Source: Streptomyces sp. NRRL F-5727
GTDB lineage: Bacteria > Actinomycetota > Actinomycetes > Streptomycetales > Streptomycetaceae
Length of the DNA: 37,641 bases
Assembly: GCF_000719555.1 (NCBI RefSeq)
Contig: NZ_JOGX01000061.1
Location: forward strand, 1 to 37,641
Reading direction: 5' to 3'
Every line of letters begins with the position of its first letter. Within the stretch, counting starts at the first letter, position 1. Under the pieces are notes generated by a model that saw only the letters and a program-made list of their open reading frames with translations, did no database searches and was not told where the DNA came from. The position numbers and the translations under genes were made by a program. Below, one piece after another: positions 7,383 to 15,034 of the stretch.

Positions 7383-8648
7383 TCAGCGAGCGTCCTCGCT
7401 GTCGATGCCTAGGCCCGGAAGGAGGCCCGGCAGGAGTGGCGGGATGGTGACGTCCGGGGGTGTGGGGGTCGCCTGGCTGTCCTCCGGGGCGGTCGTCGTG
7501 CCCGTGGGGGACGGCAGGAGGCCGCCGGTGTCGCCGCCGAGGAGTCCGTCGTCCTCGGGGGAGGTGGTGCCGGTCTCGGCGCCCGGGCTCGGGGTGGTGC
7601 CGGTGCCGGTGTCCGTCTCGCCGCCCGCGCCGGTGCCCTGGGTGGTGCCGGAGGGCCGGGGGGCGGTGGCCGAGGGGCTGCCCTGGGTGGGGGCGTCCCT
7701 GGTGGCCGGGGGCTGCTGGGGGTCGGTGCCCTGCTGGTGCTGCCGGGCGCTGGGGCTGCTGCTGGAGCCGCCGGGGTCGACCGCGCCCGTCTCGGGGGTG
7801 CGGGGCAGCATCGACTGGAGCGGCTCGACCTCCTGGTCTATGGCGTCGAAGACGCCGGTGACCTCGTCGCCGACGTCGGCGAGCTGGACGGGGAGGCGGC
7901 CGCGCAGGCCGTTCCAGGTGTCGCGGTGGGCCTGGGCGAAGGAGTTCAGCCGGGCCATCGGGGCGATCTCGCCGTCCCGGTCGTACGCCTGGCGGAGCAG
8001 CCGGTGGCCTTGCTCGGCGTCGTGCTTCATGCCGCCGAGGGCGCGGCGGATCTCGCCGAGGGACTCGTGGTCGAGCTCGCCGGAGCGGGCGCGCTCCATG
8101 AGCCGGCGGGCCTCGCTGAGCCGGGTGGACGCCTGGTCGAGGTAGATGCCCCCGCGGTCGGCGTCGTCGTCGGCCATGCCGAGCTTGAGGTCCTCCATGC
8201 CCCGCTTGAGTCCGTAGAGCGAGTCACCGGGGAGGGCGTCGGAGCTGGCGGCGGCGACGCCGCCGAAGGCTCCGGCAGCCACGCCGACGGTGAGGCCGCC
8301 CGCGGCGAGTCCCTTGCTCCAGCGGGAACGCGGGCGGAGTTTCCGCAGGGGGGAGGCCCGGTGGGCGCCCCTGGTGGTCCGCTGTTCCGGGACGGTAGGG
8401 CCCGCGGCGGCCGTCCCCTGGGCGAACATCGCCTCCATGGCGGCGACGAGCTGGGCTCGCTGCACCACCTTGACCTCGGGGTCGAGCTCCGGTTTCGGCA
8501 GTTCGCCGAGACCGCTCGCCAAGGTCAACAGCCGTCCCTGGTCGCCCGTGTCGGCCGTGGGGTCGGGCCGGTCGGCCTCGCCCTCCGGCGTCCGGTCCTC
8601 CAGGGCCTGGGCGAAGGCGTTCGCCCGCCGGTGCACGTTCGCGATCAC
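7383..8648 (-). CDS. rsbN: Anti-sigma factor RsbN for sigma BldN
   Basis: A 421-residue single-pass membrane anti-sigma factor for BldN. It should hold sigma BldN inactive and so time chaplin/rodlin expression and aerial development (established in Streptomyces). Residues 1-~95 form the cytoplasmic sigma-binding part (VIANVHRRANAFAQALEDR...). A hydrophobic segment lies at about 113-135. The external part starts with the DUF5667-like segment GDSLYGLKRGMEDLKLGM (141-158) and ends in a long Ser/Thr/Pro/Gly-rich tail. The GTG at 8648 is chosen because GAGGAGG lies ~7 nt upstream; an in-frame GTG at 8657 falls inside that ribosome-binding site. It lies downstream of bldN with a 375-nt gap carrying its own promoter. 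Confidence 0.92.
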   Translation of the reverse strand: MIANVHRRANAFAQALEDRTPEGEADRPDPTADTGDQGRLLTLASGLGELPKPELDPEVKVVQRAQLVAAMEAMFAQGTAAAGPTVPEQRTTRGAHRASPLRKLRPRSRWSKGLAAGGLTVGVAAGAFGGVAAASSDALPGDSLYGLKRGMEDLKLGMADDDADRGGIYLDQASTRLSEARRLMERARSGELDHESLGEIRRALGGMKHDAEQGHRLLRQAYDRDGEIAPMARLNSFAQAHRDTWNGLRGRLPVQLADVGDEVTGVFDAIDQEVEPLQSMLPRTPETGAVDPGGSSSSPSARQHQQGTDPQQPPATRDAPTQGSPSATAPRPSGTTQGTGAGGETDTGTGTTPSPGAETGTTSPEDDGLLGGDTGGLLPSPTGTTTAPEDSQATPTPPDVTIPPLLPGLLPGLGIDSEDAR

Positions 8649-8778
8649 TGGCGGCACCTCCTCTCGTCATGACGGTCGACTCCCCAAGGGGTCCGGAAGG
8701 TTGCCCGCCTTGAGCAGATCCACACGAACGAGTGAGTGTCTGCGGGCAGGGCGTGACCACAGGGAGCCTGCATTTCGC

Positions 8779-8807
8779 ACAACGAGCGGCGCGGCACTTG
8801 GGTTACG
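8779..8807 (-). promoter_or_regulatory. Putative sigma BldN-dependent rsbN promoter
   Basis: On the reverse strand CGTAAC (8807-8802) and CGTTGT (8784-8779) are separated by 17 nt. They resemble the CGTAAC/CGTTGA-like -35 and -10 elements reported for sigma BldN targets such as bldM P1 (from memory). Transcription would begin near 8772, leaving a ~125-nt leader to the rsbN GTG. The rest of the 375-nt gap (8649-9023) is purine-rich on the forward strand and shows no gene. Confidence 0.6.
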
Positions 8808-9023
8808 CGCGAAAGATGATCGGACCAGTGCGTCATCGATGCGTCACCGACTGTGATTTGGGACGGGCAGTGGTGGCGTGGGGGGAGGGGTGTGGGTGAA
8901 GTACGGGTGAGGGGGACAAAGCGCTTCACTGGGGACGGGGCCGGGGACGTGGCCGAGAAGGGGGACGGGAGAAGTGGGGAGGCGCGCGGGGAGGGAGTGG
9001 CGGCGGTCGGCGGCCCGGACGGG

Positions 9024-9809
9024 CTAGCGGGCGTCTTCGGGCAGGAGCCGGGCGAGGGTGCGGACGGCCCGGTACTGGAGGGTCTTGATGGCGCCCTCGT
9101 TCTTCCCCATGACCCGTGCGGTCTCGGCGACCGAGAGGCCCTGGAGGAAGCGGAGGGTCACGCACTCCTGCTGCTGGGGGTTGAGACGGCGGACGGCGTC
9201 GAGGAGCGCGGCGTTGGAGAGGGACTCGAGGACGGAGTCCTCCGGGCTGCGCTCGACCTCGTTGGCGTCGAGCATCTCGCCGGTGGTGACCTCCAGCCGG
9301 AAGCGGCTGGACTTGAAGTGGTCGGCGACCAGGTTGCGGGCGATGGTGACGAGCCAGGCGCCGAAGTCGCGGCCCTGCCAGGTGAAGGTGGAGATCCGGC
9401 GCAGGGCGCGCAGGAACGTCTCGCTGGTGAGGTCCTCGGCCGTCGCCTTCCCGCCGACCCGGTAGTAGATGTAGCGGTAGACGGTGTCGCTGTACTGGTC
9501 GTACAGCCTGCCGAACGCCTCGGCCTCGCCGGCCTGGGCGCGCTCGACCAGGTCCATCATGCGGGCGCTGTCGCTGTCGGCGGTGGGGCGTCGGGCGGTG
9601 GCCGGGCTCCCGGCGCCCCCGCGCGCGCCCCGTCTGCCGACGGCGGCACCGCCGTCGGCCAGGGCATAGCAGGGGCCGGCGGGTGCCGGTGCGGCGAAGG
9701 CGAAGGCAGGACCGGCGTACGCGGTGGGGACGAAGCCACGCAAGTGGTCGAGGACCGTTGCGCGCAGCGTAGCCAGGCCCGAGGCGTCAACCCCGACGTG
9801 TGGGTACAC
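9024..9809 (-). CDS. bldN: ECF-type RNA polymerase sigma factor BldN
   Basis: A 261-residue ECF sigma factor required for aerial mycelium formation. It activates chaplin, rodlin and bldM transcription (established). Residues 1-86 (VYPHVGVDASGLATLR...) are the BldN pro-sequence, removed proteolytically in S. coelicolor; the core starts near MDLVERAQAGEAEAFG. Sigma region 2 includes DTVYRYIYYRVGGKATAEDLTSETF-type sequence, ending around GAWLVTIARNLVADHF. Region 4 includes LNPQQQECVTLRFLQGLS and the HTH ETARVMGKNEGAIKTLQYRA. The GTG start has GGGAG 4 nt upstream. It is followed by rsbN on the same strand. Confidence comes from the pro-sequence, length and partner gene. Confidence 0.96.
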   Translation of the reverse strand: MYPHVGVDASGLATLRATVLDHLRGFVPTAYAGPAFAFAAPAPAGPCYALADGGAAVGRRGARGGAGSPATARRPTADSDSARMMDLVERAQAGEAEAFGRLYDQYSDTVYRYIYYRVGGKATAEDLTSETFLRALRRISTFTWQGRDFGAWLVTIARNLVADHFKSSRFRLEVTTGEMLDANEVERSPEDSVLESLSNAALLDAVRRLNPQQQECVTLRFLQGLSVAETARVMGKNEGAIKTLQYRAVRTLARLLPEDAR

Positions 9810-9962
9810 GGGACTCCCAGAGGCAGAGCTTCCATCACGTGCAGTGCGGATCCGTTCACTCGTCGTGGCGACGGGAGGGTTCCGCTGTGCGTCTGAGGAG
9901 AATAACGCTTCGTACAGGCAGCGCTACACCCAGTTGCCTAAATCATCGATTACGTCGCTTCA

Positions 9963-9999
9963 GTTATAGGTTGCGGACGGATCAAGTCGCACTTGGTGA
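9963..9999 (-). promoter_or_regulatory. Candidate bldN promoter with BldD-like site
   Basis: On the reverse strand TATAAC (9968-9963) is a good -10 element. TGCGAC (9991-9986) sits 17 nt upstream as a weak -35. The 13-mer TCACCAAGTGCGA (9999-9987) overlaps the -35 and matches 7 of 9 fixed positions of the BldD consensus TnACnCWGnGTnA. BldD is a known repressor of bldN. The implied leader is ~147 nt. Confidence 0.42.
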
Positions 10000-10140
10000 C
10001 CGGTTATTGATCGAGTGACTTCCGAGTGTGACTGCGTCGGCGTTGCGTTGTGCTCATGTGCGGTAGAGGGGAGTGATCCGGGCCGCTCCTGGGTAAGGGC
10101 GCGGGAATGGCCGGGGGTCCAGGGGTGCGCGGCTGTTCGA

Positions 10141-10171
10141 CCACGGACGGGTGAGTCCCTTTGGTCCGTGG
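10141..10171. other. Hairpin in the 476-nt gap upstream of bldN
   Basis: CCACGGAC (10141-10148) pairs perfectly with GTCCGTGG (10164-10171) across a 15-nt loop, with no clear U-tract on either strand. It may help end transcription from the upstream HAD-IB gene (stop at 10286). Besides this and the bldN promoter candidate, the gap 9810-10285 has an AT-rich patch around 9900-9975 and no convincing gene. Confidence 0.4.
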
Positions 10172-10285
10172 TTGTCGCAGATGATCGCAGCCGAAACGTA
10201 TCGGCACGGGCGTGGCGTGCCGGAAACGCGGGGCGGTTCGGGTACGAAGCGGTCTTCCGCCTTGCCGGGGGCCGGAATTCGGCGG

Positions 10286-11254
10286 TCAGCGGCGCCGGCG
10301 GTGCAGGGCGACCGCGGCGGCGGTGCCGCCGGCGACGGCGCCGAGGCCGGCGGCGGCCGGGATGCCGATCTTCGCCGCCTTGCGGCCGGTCCGGTAGTCG
10401 CGCAGCCGCCACTCGCGGTCCCGGGCGTGCCGGCGCAGCTTGGTGTCCGGGTTGATCGCGTACGGGTGCCCGACGAGCGAGAGCATCGGGATGTCGTTGT
10501 GCGAGTCGCTGTACGCGGCGCAGCGGGCGAGGTCCAGGCCCTCGGCGGCGGCCAGCGCCCGTACCGCCTCGGCCTTGGCGGGTCCGTGCAGCAGCTCGCC
10601 GACCAGCCGGCCCGTGTAGACGCCGTCCACCGACTCCGCGACCGTGCCGAGGGCGCCGGTGAGGCCGAGGCGGCGGGCGATGATCGTGGCCGTCTCGACC
10701 GGGGCGGCCGTCACCAGCCAGACCTTCTGGCCCGCGTCGAGGTGGGCCTGGGCCAGGGCGCGGGTGCCGGGCCAGATCCGGTCGGCCATGTACTCGTCGT
10801 AGATCTCCTCGCCGATCGACATCAGTTCGGAGACGCGGTGGCCCTTGACGATGGAGAGCGCGCTGTCGCGGGCCTCCTGCATGTGGGCCGGGTCCTCGAC
10901 GCCCGCCAGCCGGAACCAGACCTGCGCCCAGGCGAAGCGGGCGAGTTCACGGCGCTGGAAGAACTTCCGCTTGTACAGGCCGCGGCCGAAGTGGAAGATC
11001 GCGGCGCCCTGCATCACGGTGTTGTCGAGGTCGAAGAAGGCGGCCGCCCGCACGTCGCCGGCGACCGGGAACTCGGGCTCCTCGGGCGCGGCTTCGGAGG
11101 CGCGGGCCGCTTCGAGGGCGGCGGCCTCCTCCTCCCGCTCCTGTTCCAGCTGGAGCGAGGTCTTGCGGGCCGCCTCGGCGGCGGCCTCGCCTGCGAGGAC
11201 GCTGCGCGCGGTGGCGGAGCGCCTACGGGGGGTGAGCCATCCCAGAGCGGCCAT
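10286..11254 (-). CDS. HAD-IB family hydrolase (SerB-like)
   Basis: A 322-residue HAD subfamily IB phosphatase, related to phosphoserine phosphatase. Residues 1-~65 are an Ala/Glu/Arg-rich, probably helical extension. Motif I is [10 protein letters not shown] (about 68-77). Motif II is in [10 protein letters not shown], and the C-terminal motif is [13 protein letters not shown] hydrophobic stretch near the end ([21 protein letters not shown]) followed by Arg/His suggests a C-terminal membrane anchor. The ATG at 11254 is preferred over an in-frame start 405 nt further out, which would overlap the divergent glutaredoxin gene. The substrate is unknown; related actinobacterial HAD-IB proteins act on phosphoserine or phospholipid-like substrates. 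Confidence 0.85.
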   Translation of the reverse strand: MAALGWLTPRRRSATARSVLAGEAAAEAARKTSLQLEQEREEEAAALEAARASEAAPEEPEFPVAGDVRAAAFFDLDNTVMQGAAIFHFGRGLYKRKFFQRRELARFAWAQVWFRLAGVEDPAHMQEARDSALSIVKGHRVSELMSIGEEIYDEYMADRIWPGTRALAQAHLDAGQKVWLVTAAPVETATIIARRLGLTGALGTVAESVDGVYTGRLVGELLHGPAKAEAVRALAAAEGLDLARCAAYSDSHNDIPMLSLVGHPYAINPDTKLRRHARDREWRLRDYRTGRKAAKIGIPAAAGLGAVAGGTAAAVALHRRRR

Positions 11255-11356
11255 GTCTGGAGCATAGCCAGTCTGTTCGGTCCTTCCCGACTTGTGGGGA
11301 TGCCGTCGTGTGAACAGTGCGGGTCCCCGCCGTGTCCGGGCGGGACAATGGACGGC

Positions 11357-11638
11357 ATGTTCGGACGTACGAAGAAGAAGGACGCGGACCGGGACCCGGC
11401 CGCGCGGACCGTGACCCTGATCGGCAAGCCGGGGTGTCATCTCTGCGACGACGCCCGGGCGGTGATCGAGGCCGTGTGCGCCGACACCGGGGCGCGCTGG
11501 GAGGAGCGGGACATCCTCCAGGACGAGGCGCTGTACAAGGAGTACTGGGAGCAGATCCCGGTCGTGCTGGTCGACGGCGAGCAGCACACCTTCTGGCGGG
11601 TGGACCCGGAGCGGCTCCGGCGCGAACTGGGTGCGTGA
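11357..11638 (+). CDS. Glutaredoxin/thioredoxin-like protein
   Basis: A 93-residue small protein with a thioredoxin fold. The span [19 protein letters not shown] carries a CxxC redox motif (CHLC), and [19 protein letters not shown] contains the cis-Pro segment. It belongs to the DUF836/glutaredoxin-like family and probably acts as a thiol-disulfide oxidoreductase with an unknown partner. Two ATGs are possible. 11357 is preferred because GACAAT, a common Streptomyces -10 element, ends 7 nt before it, suggesting a leaderless mRNA. An ATG at 11348 would add three residues but overlaps that hexamer. It lies just upstream of rex, a redox regulator, but 272 nt and a separate promoter divide them. 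Confidence 0.85.
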   Translation: MFGRTKKKDADRDPAARTVTLIGKPGCHLCDDARAVIEAVCADTGARWEERDILQDEALYKEYWEQIPVVLVDGEQHTFWRVDPERLRRELGA

Positions 11639-11816
11639 CCGAAAGCCGGTTACCATCATGGACGTTTTGTAGGTATTCGGGGGTCACGTCGTGAGGAGTG
11701 TGTGCGGCTTTGCCCCCTTCGGGAGCTCAACGCATCGCGCCGTGCGACGGTTCCACGACGGCGAGAACCGGTCGCGTGACCCCGGTCACTTTGGGCAGAC
11801 AAAACGGACACCATCT

Positions 11817-11845
11817 TTGTGCACGCGTTCACAAAGACATAGCCT
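11817..11845 (+). promoter_or_regulatory. Rex operator and rex-hemACD promoter
   Basis: TTGTGCACGCGTTCACAA (11817-11834) matches the Rex operator pattern (TGTGAACGCGTTCACA) with one substitution in the left arm. The first six bases also form a -35 (TTGTGC), 17 nt before a -10 TAGCCT (11840-11845), so bound Rex would block RNA polymerase. The leader to the rex GTG is ~60 nt. This supports autoregulation of rex and NADH/NAD+ control of the hem genes. Confidence 0.9.
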
Positions 11846-11910
11846 GCATTCGACGGGGCGGTCCTGGGACGTATGGCCGCCTGCAGCCCCGCTCATCCCG
11901 CAGGAGCACC

Positions 11911-12699
11911 GTGGCAACTGGCCGAACTCACCGACCGGCGACCCGTAGCCGAGGAATTCCCGAGGCCACCGTCGCCCGCCTTCCGCTGTATCTGCGCGCC
12001 CTGACCGCGCTGTCGGAGCGCTCCGTACCCACGGTCTCCTCGGAGGAGCTCGCGGCCGCGGCCGGAGTCAACTCCGCGAAGCTGCGCAAGGACTTCAGCT
12101 ACCTCGGCTCGTACGGCACCCGCGGTGTCGGCTACGACGTCGAGTACCTCGTCTACCAGATCTCCCGCGAGCTCGGTCTGACCCAGGACTGGCCCGTCGT
12201 GATCGTCGGCATCGGTAACCTCGGCGCCGCGCTCGCCGGTTACGGCGGCTTCGCCTCCCGTGGCTTCCGCGTCGCCGCGCTCATCGACGCCGACCCCGCC
12301 ATGACCGGCAAGCCGGTCGCCGGGATCCCCGTCCAGCACAGCGACGACCTCGAGAAGATCATCGCCGAGGACGGCGTCTCCATCGGCGTCATCGCGACCC
12401 CGGCCGGCGTCGCGCAGCAGGTCTGCGACCGGCTCGTCGCCGCCGGCGTCACCTCCATCCTCAACTTCGCCCCGACCGTGCTCTCCGTGCCGGACGGCGT
12501 CGACGTGCGCAAGGTGGACCTCTCCATCGAGCTCCAGATCCTCGCCTTCCACGAGCAGCGGAAGGCCGGCGAGGAGACCGGCGACGAGTCCGCCCCGCCG
12601 GCCGCCGCGGGAGCGGTGCCGCAGGCCGCGACCCGTACCACCGCCGAGAGCGGCCGCAAGGGACCCGACGGGGACGTCCCCGCGGTGATGCCGGCATGA
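11911..12699 (+). CDS. rex: Redox-sensing transcriptional repressor Rex
   Basis: A 262-residue repressor that senses the NADH/NAD+ ratio. Residues ~15-85 are the winged-helix DNA-binding domain, including the conserved SAKLRKDFSYLGSYGTRGVGY segment. A Rossmann domain follows, with G100-I-G-N-L-G105 as the dinucleotide-binding loop. The final ~40 residues are a variable Ala/Gly-rich tail ending GDVPAVMPA. The GTG start has AGGAG 4 nt upstream. Its stop overlaps the hemA ATG (ATGA), so rex and hemA are translationally coupled. A Rex operator lies 77 nt upstream. Confidence 0.97.
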   Translation: MATGRTHRPATRSRGIPEATVARLPLYLRALTALSERSVPTVSSEELAAAAGVNSAKLRKDFSYLGSYGTRGVGYDVEYLVYQISRELGLTQDWPVVIVGIGNLGAALAGYGGFASRGFRVAALIDADPAMTGKPVAGIPVQHSDDLEKIIAEDGVSIGVIATPAGVAQQVCDRLVAAGVTSILNFAPTVLSVPDGVDVRKVDLSIELQILAFHEQRKAGEETGDESAPPAAAGAVPQAATRTTAESGRKGPDGDVPAVMPA

Positions 12700-14051
12700 G
12701 TCTCCTCGTCGTCGGGCTGAGCCACCGCAGCGCTCCCGTCTCCATCCTGGAGCGGGCCGCGCTGCCCTCGGACACCCAGGCCAAGCTCCTCCAGGACACC
12801 CTCGCCGCCGAACCGGCCGCCGAGGCCACCGTCCTCGCCACCTGCAACCGCATCGAGCTCTACGCCGACGTGGACAAGTTCCACGCCGGGGTCGCCGAGC
12901 TCTCCACGCTCCTCGCCCAGCACAGCGGCGTCGGCCTGGAGGAGCTCACCCCCTACCTCTACGTGCACTACGAGGACCGGGCCGTCCACCACCTCTTCTC
13001 GGTGGCCTGCGGCCTGGACTCCATGGTCGTCGGCGAGGGCCAGATCCTCGGCCAGATCAAGGACGCCCTCGCCCTCGGCCAGGACCTGCACACCGCGGGC
13101 CGGCTCCTCAACGACCTCTTCCAGCAGGCCCTGCGGGTCGGCAAGCGCGCCCACAGCGAGACCGGCATCGACCGGGCCGGGCAGTCGCTGGTCACCTTCG
13201 GCCTGGAGCAGCTCGCCCGGGACACCGAGGTCGAGAGCTGGGCCCGTGGCAAGAAGGCCCTGGTCATCGGCGCCGGCTCCATGTCGTCGCTGGCCGCCGC
13301 GACCCTCGCCCGCGCCGGGGTCGCCGAGATCGTCATCGCCAACCGCACCCTCGCCCGCGCCGAGCGGCTCGCCGAGATCCTCGCCGAGCCCGGCGGCACG
13401 GGAGTGGCCGCACGCGCGGCCGAGATGGTTGCCGTCGGCGACGAACTGGGCCGGGCGGACATCGTCGTCTCCTGCACCGGCGCCACCGGGCTCGTCCTCG
13501 CCGGCGACGCGATCGAGGCCGCCGCGGCGGGCCGCGGCGAGCCGCTCCACCTCCTCGACCTCGCCATGCCCCGCGACATCGACGCCGCCGCCCACCGGAT
13601 CCCCGGCGTCCGGCTCGTCGACATCGAATCGCTCGCCGACGCCTCCGCCGACGCGCCCATGGCCAACGACGTCGACCAGGTCCGGGGCATCGTCTCCGAC
13701 GAGGTCGCCGCCTTCGGCGCCGCCCAGCGCGCCGCCCACATCACCCCCACCGTGGTCGCCCTGCGCACCATGGCCGCCGACGTGGTGGCCAGCGAGGTCG
13801 CCCGCCTCGAAGGCCGCCTCCCCGGCCTCGACGACAAGCAGCGCGCCGAGATCACCCAGACCGTGCGCCGCGTCGTCGACAAGCTCCTGCACGCGCCGAC
13901 CGTGCGGGTCAAGCAGCTCGCCAGCGAGCCCGGCGGCGCCGGGTACGCGGACGCGCTGCGGACACTCTTCGACCTCGACCCGGAGACGGTGGCGTCCGTC
14001 TCCCGGGCCGACCTGAATGACGCCGACGTCAAGAACCGAGGGCGAGTATGA
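12696..14051 (+). CDS. hemA: Glutamyl-tRNA reductase HemA
   Basis: A 451-residue enzyme converting glutamyl-tRNA to glutamate-1-semialdehyde with NADPH, the first committed step of C5-pathway tetrapyrrole synthesis. It begins LLVVGLSHRSAPV. The catalytic nucleophile C50 is in LATCNRIELYAD. The signature CGLDSMVVGEGQILGQIK follows, and the NADPH domain contains VIGAGSMSSLAA and IVIANRTLARAE. The C-terminal dimerisation helix ends the protein. The ATG overlaps the rex stop by 4 nt and the stop overlaps the hemC ATG by 4 nt. Expression is expected from the Rex-controlled promoter. Confidence 0.97.
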   Translation: MSLLVVGLSHRSAPVSILERAALPSDTQAKLLQDTLAAEPAAEATVLATCNRIELYADVDKFHAGVAELSTLLAQHSGVGLEELTPYLYVHYEDRAVHHLFSVACGLDSMVVGEGQILGQIKDALALGQDLHTAGRLLNDLFQQALRVGKRAHSETGIDRAGQSLVTFGLEQLARDTEVESWARGKKALVIGAGSMSSLAAATLARAGVAEIVIANRTLARAERLAEILAEPGGTGVAARAAEMVAVGDELGRADIVVSCTGATGLVLAGDAIEAAAAGRGEPLHLLDLAMPRDIDAAAHRIPGVRLVDIESLADASADAPMANDVDQVRGIVSDEVAAFGAAQRAAHITPTVVALRTMAADVVASEVARLEGRLPGLDDKQRAEITQTVRRVVDKLLHAPTVRVKQLASEPGGAGYADALRTLFDLDPETVASVSRADLNDADVKNRGRV

Positions 14052-15034
14052 CCGAGAGGGCACTGAGGCTCGGGACCAGGCGCAGCAAGCTCGCCATGGC
14101 CCAGTCCGGGCACGTGGCCGACGCCGTCCGGCAGGCGACCGGCCGGCCCGTCGAGCTCGTGGAGATCACCACGTACGGGGACACCTCCCGTGAGCACCTC
14201 GCGCAGATCGGCGGCACCGGCGTCTTCGTCGCCGCCCTGCGCGACGCGCTGCTCGACGGCGAGGTCGACTTCGCCGTCCACTCCCTGAAGGACCTGCCGA
14301 CCGCCCAGCACCCCGACCTGGTGCTGGCCGCGATCCCGCGGCGCGAGGACCCGCGCGACGTCCTCATCGCCGGTGACGGCCTCTCGCTCGACCGGCTCCC
14401 CCGGGGCGCCCGCGTCGGCACCGGCTCGCCGCGCCGCATGGCCCAGCTGCACGCGTACGCCCGCAGCCACGGCCTCGACCTGACCTGCGTCCCGATCCGC
14501 GGCAACGTCGACACCCGCGTCGGCTACGTCCGCAAGGGCGAGCTCGACGCCGTCGTCCTCGCCGCGGCCGGACTCAACCGCATCGGCGGCACCGAGGAAC
14601 TCCTCGGCGGCCTGTCGGCCGAGCACCTGCCGGTCGACTCGGTCCTGCCCGCCCCCGGCCAGGGTGCCCTGGCCGTCGAATGCCTGGCGTCGAACTCCGA
14701 CCTCGTCGCCGCGCTCTCCGCTCTCGACGACCCGCAGACGCGGGCCGCCGTGACCGCTGAGCGATCCCTGCTCGCCGCCCTCGAGGCCGGCTGCAGCGCA
14801 CCCGTGGGCGCGCTTGCCGACATCCTCGCCGACGGTCCCGGTCACGGGCAGGTTGTCACCGAAATGCGCCTGCGCGGCGTCGTCGGCACCACCGACGGCT
14901 CGACGCTGGTGCAGCTGTCCACCACCGGTCCCGTCCCCACCTCGTACGACGAGGCGGCGGCGCTCGGACGCGAACTCGCGGCCGAGATGCTCGCCAAGGG
15001 TGCGGCCGGTCTTATGGGGGAGCGAGCACTTTGA
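14048..15034 (+). CDS. hemC: Porphobilinogen deaminase (hydroxymethylbilane synthase) HemC
   Basis: A 328-residue enzyme joining four porphobilinogens into hydroxymethylbilane. Visible: LRLGTRRSKLAMAQS at the N terminus, VDFAVHSLKDLPT with the catalytic Asp region, the Arg-rich GTGSPRRMAQL and IRGNVDTRV, and C249 in LEAGCSAPVGA, which carries the dipyrromethane cofactor. It is slightly longer than E. coli HemC, with an Ala/Gly-rich C terminus. It overlaps hemA upstream (ATGA) and hemD downstream (TTGA), giving tight translational coupling. Confidence 0.97.
   Translation: MTERALRLGTRRSKLAMAQSGHVADAVRQATGRPVELVEITTYGDTSREHLAQIGGTGVFVAALRDALLDGEVDFAVHSLKDLPTAQHPDLVLAAIPRREDPRDVLIAGDGLSLDRLPRGARVGTGSPRRMAQLHAYARSHGLDLTCVPIRGNVDTRVGYVRKGELDAVVLAAAGLNRIGGTEELLGGLSAEHLPVDSVLPAPGQGALAVECLASNSDLVAALSALDDPQTRAAVTAERSLLAALEAGCSAPVGALADILADGPGHGQVVTEMRLRGVVGTTDGSTLVQLSTTGPVPTSYDEAAALGRELAAEMLAKGAAGLMGERAL

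Noticed and set aside
10004..10207. 67-codon reverse frame in the gap upstream of bldN
   Set aside because: No ribosome-binding site, Pro/Arg-rich, and it crosses the hairpin at 10141-10171.
10151..11638. Long forward frame across the HAD-IB gene and into the glutaredoxin-like gene
   Set aside because: Only its last part is a real protein; the rest is antisense to the HAD-IB gene with no recognisable domain.
12968..14845. Long reverse frames opposite hemA and hemC
   Set aside because: Shadows of well-conserved genes on the other strand; composition is not protein-like.
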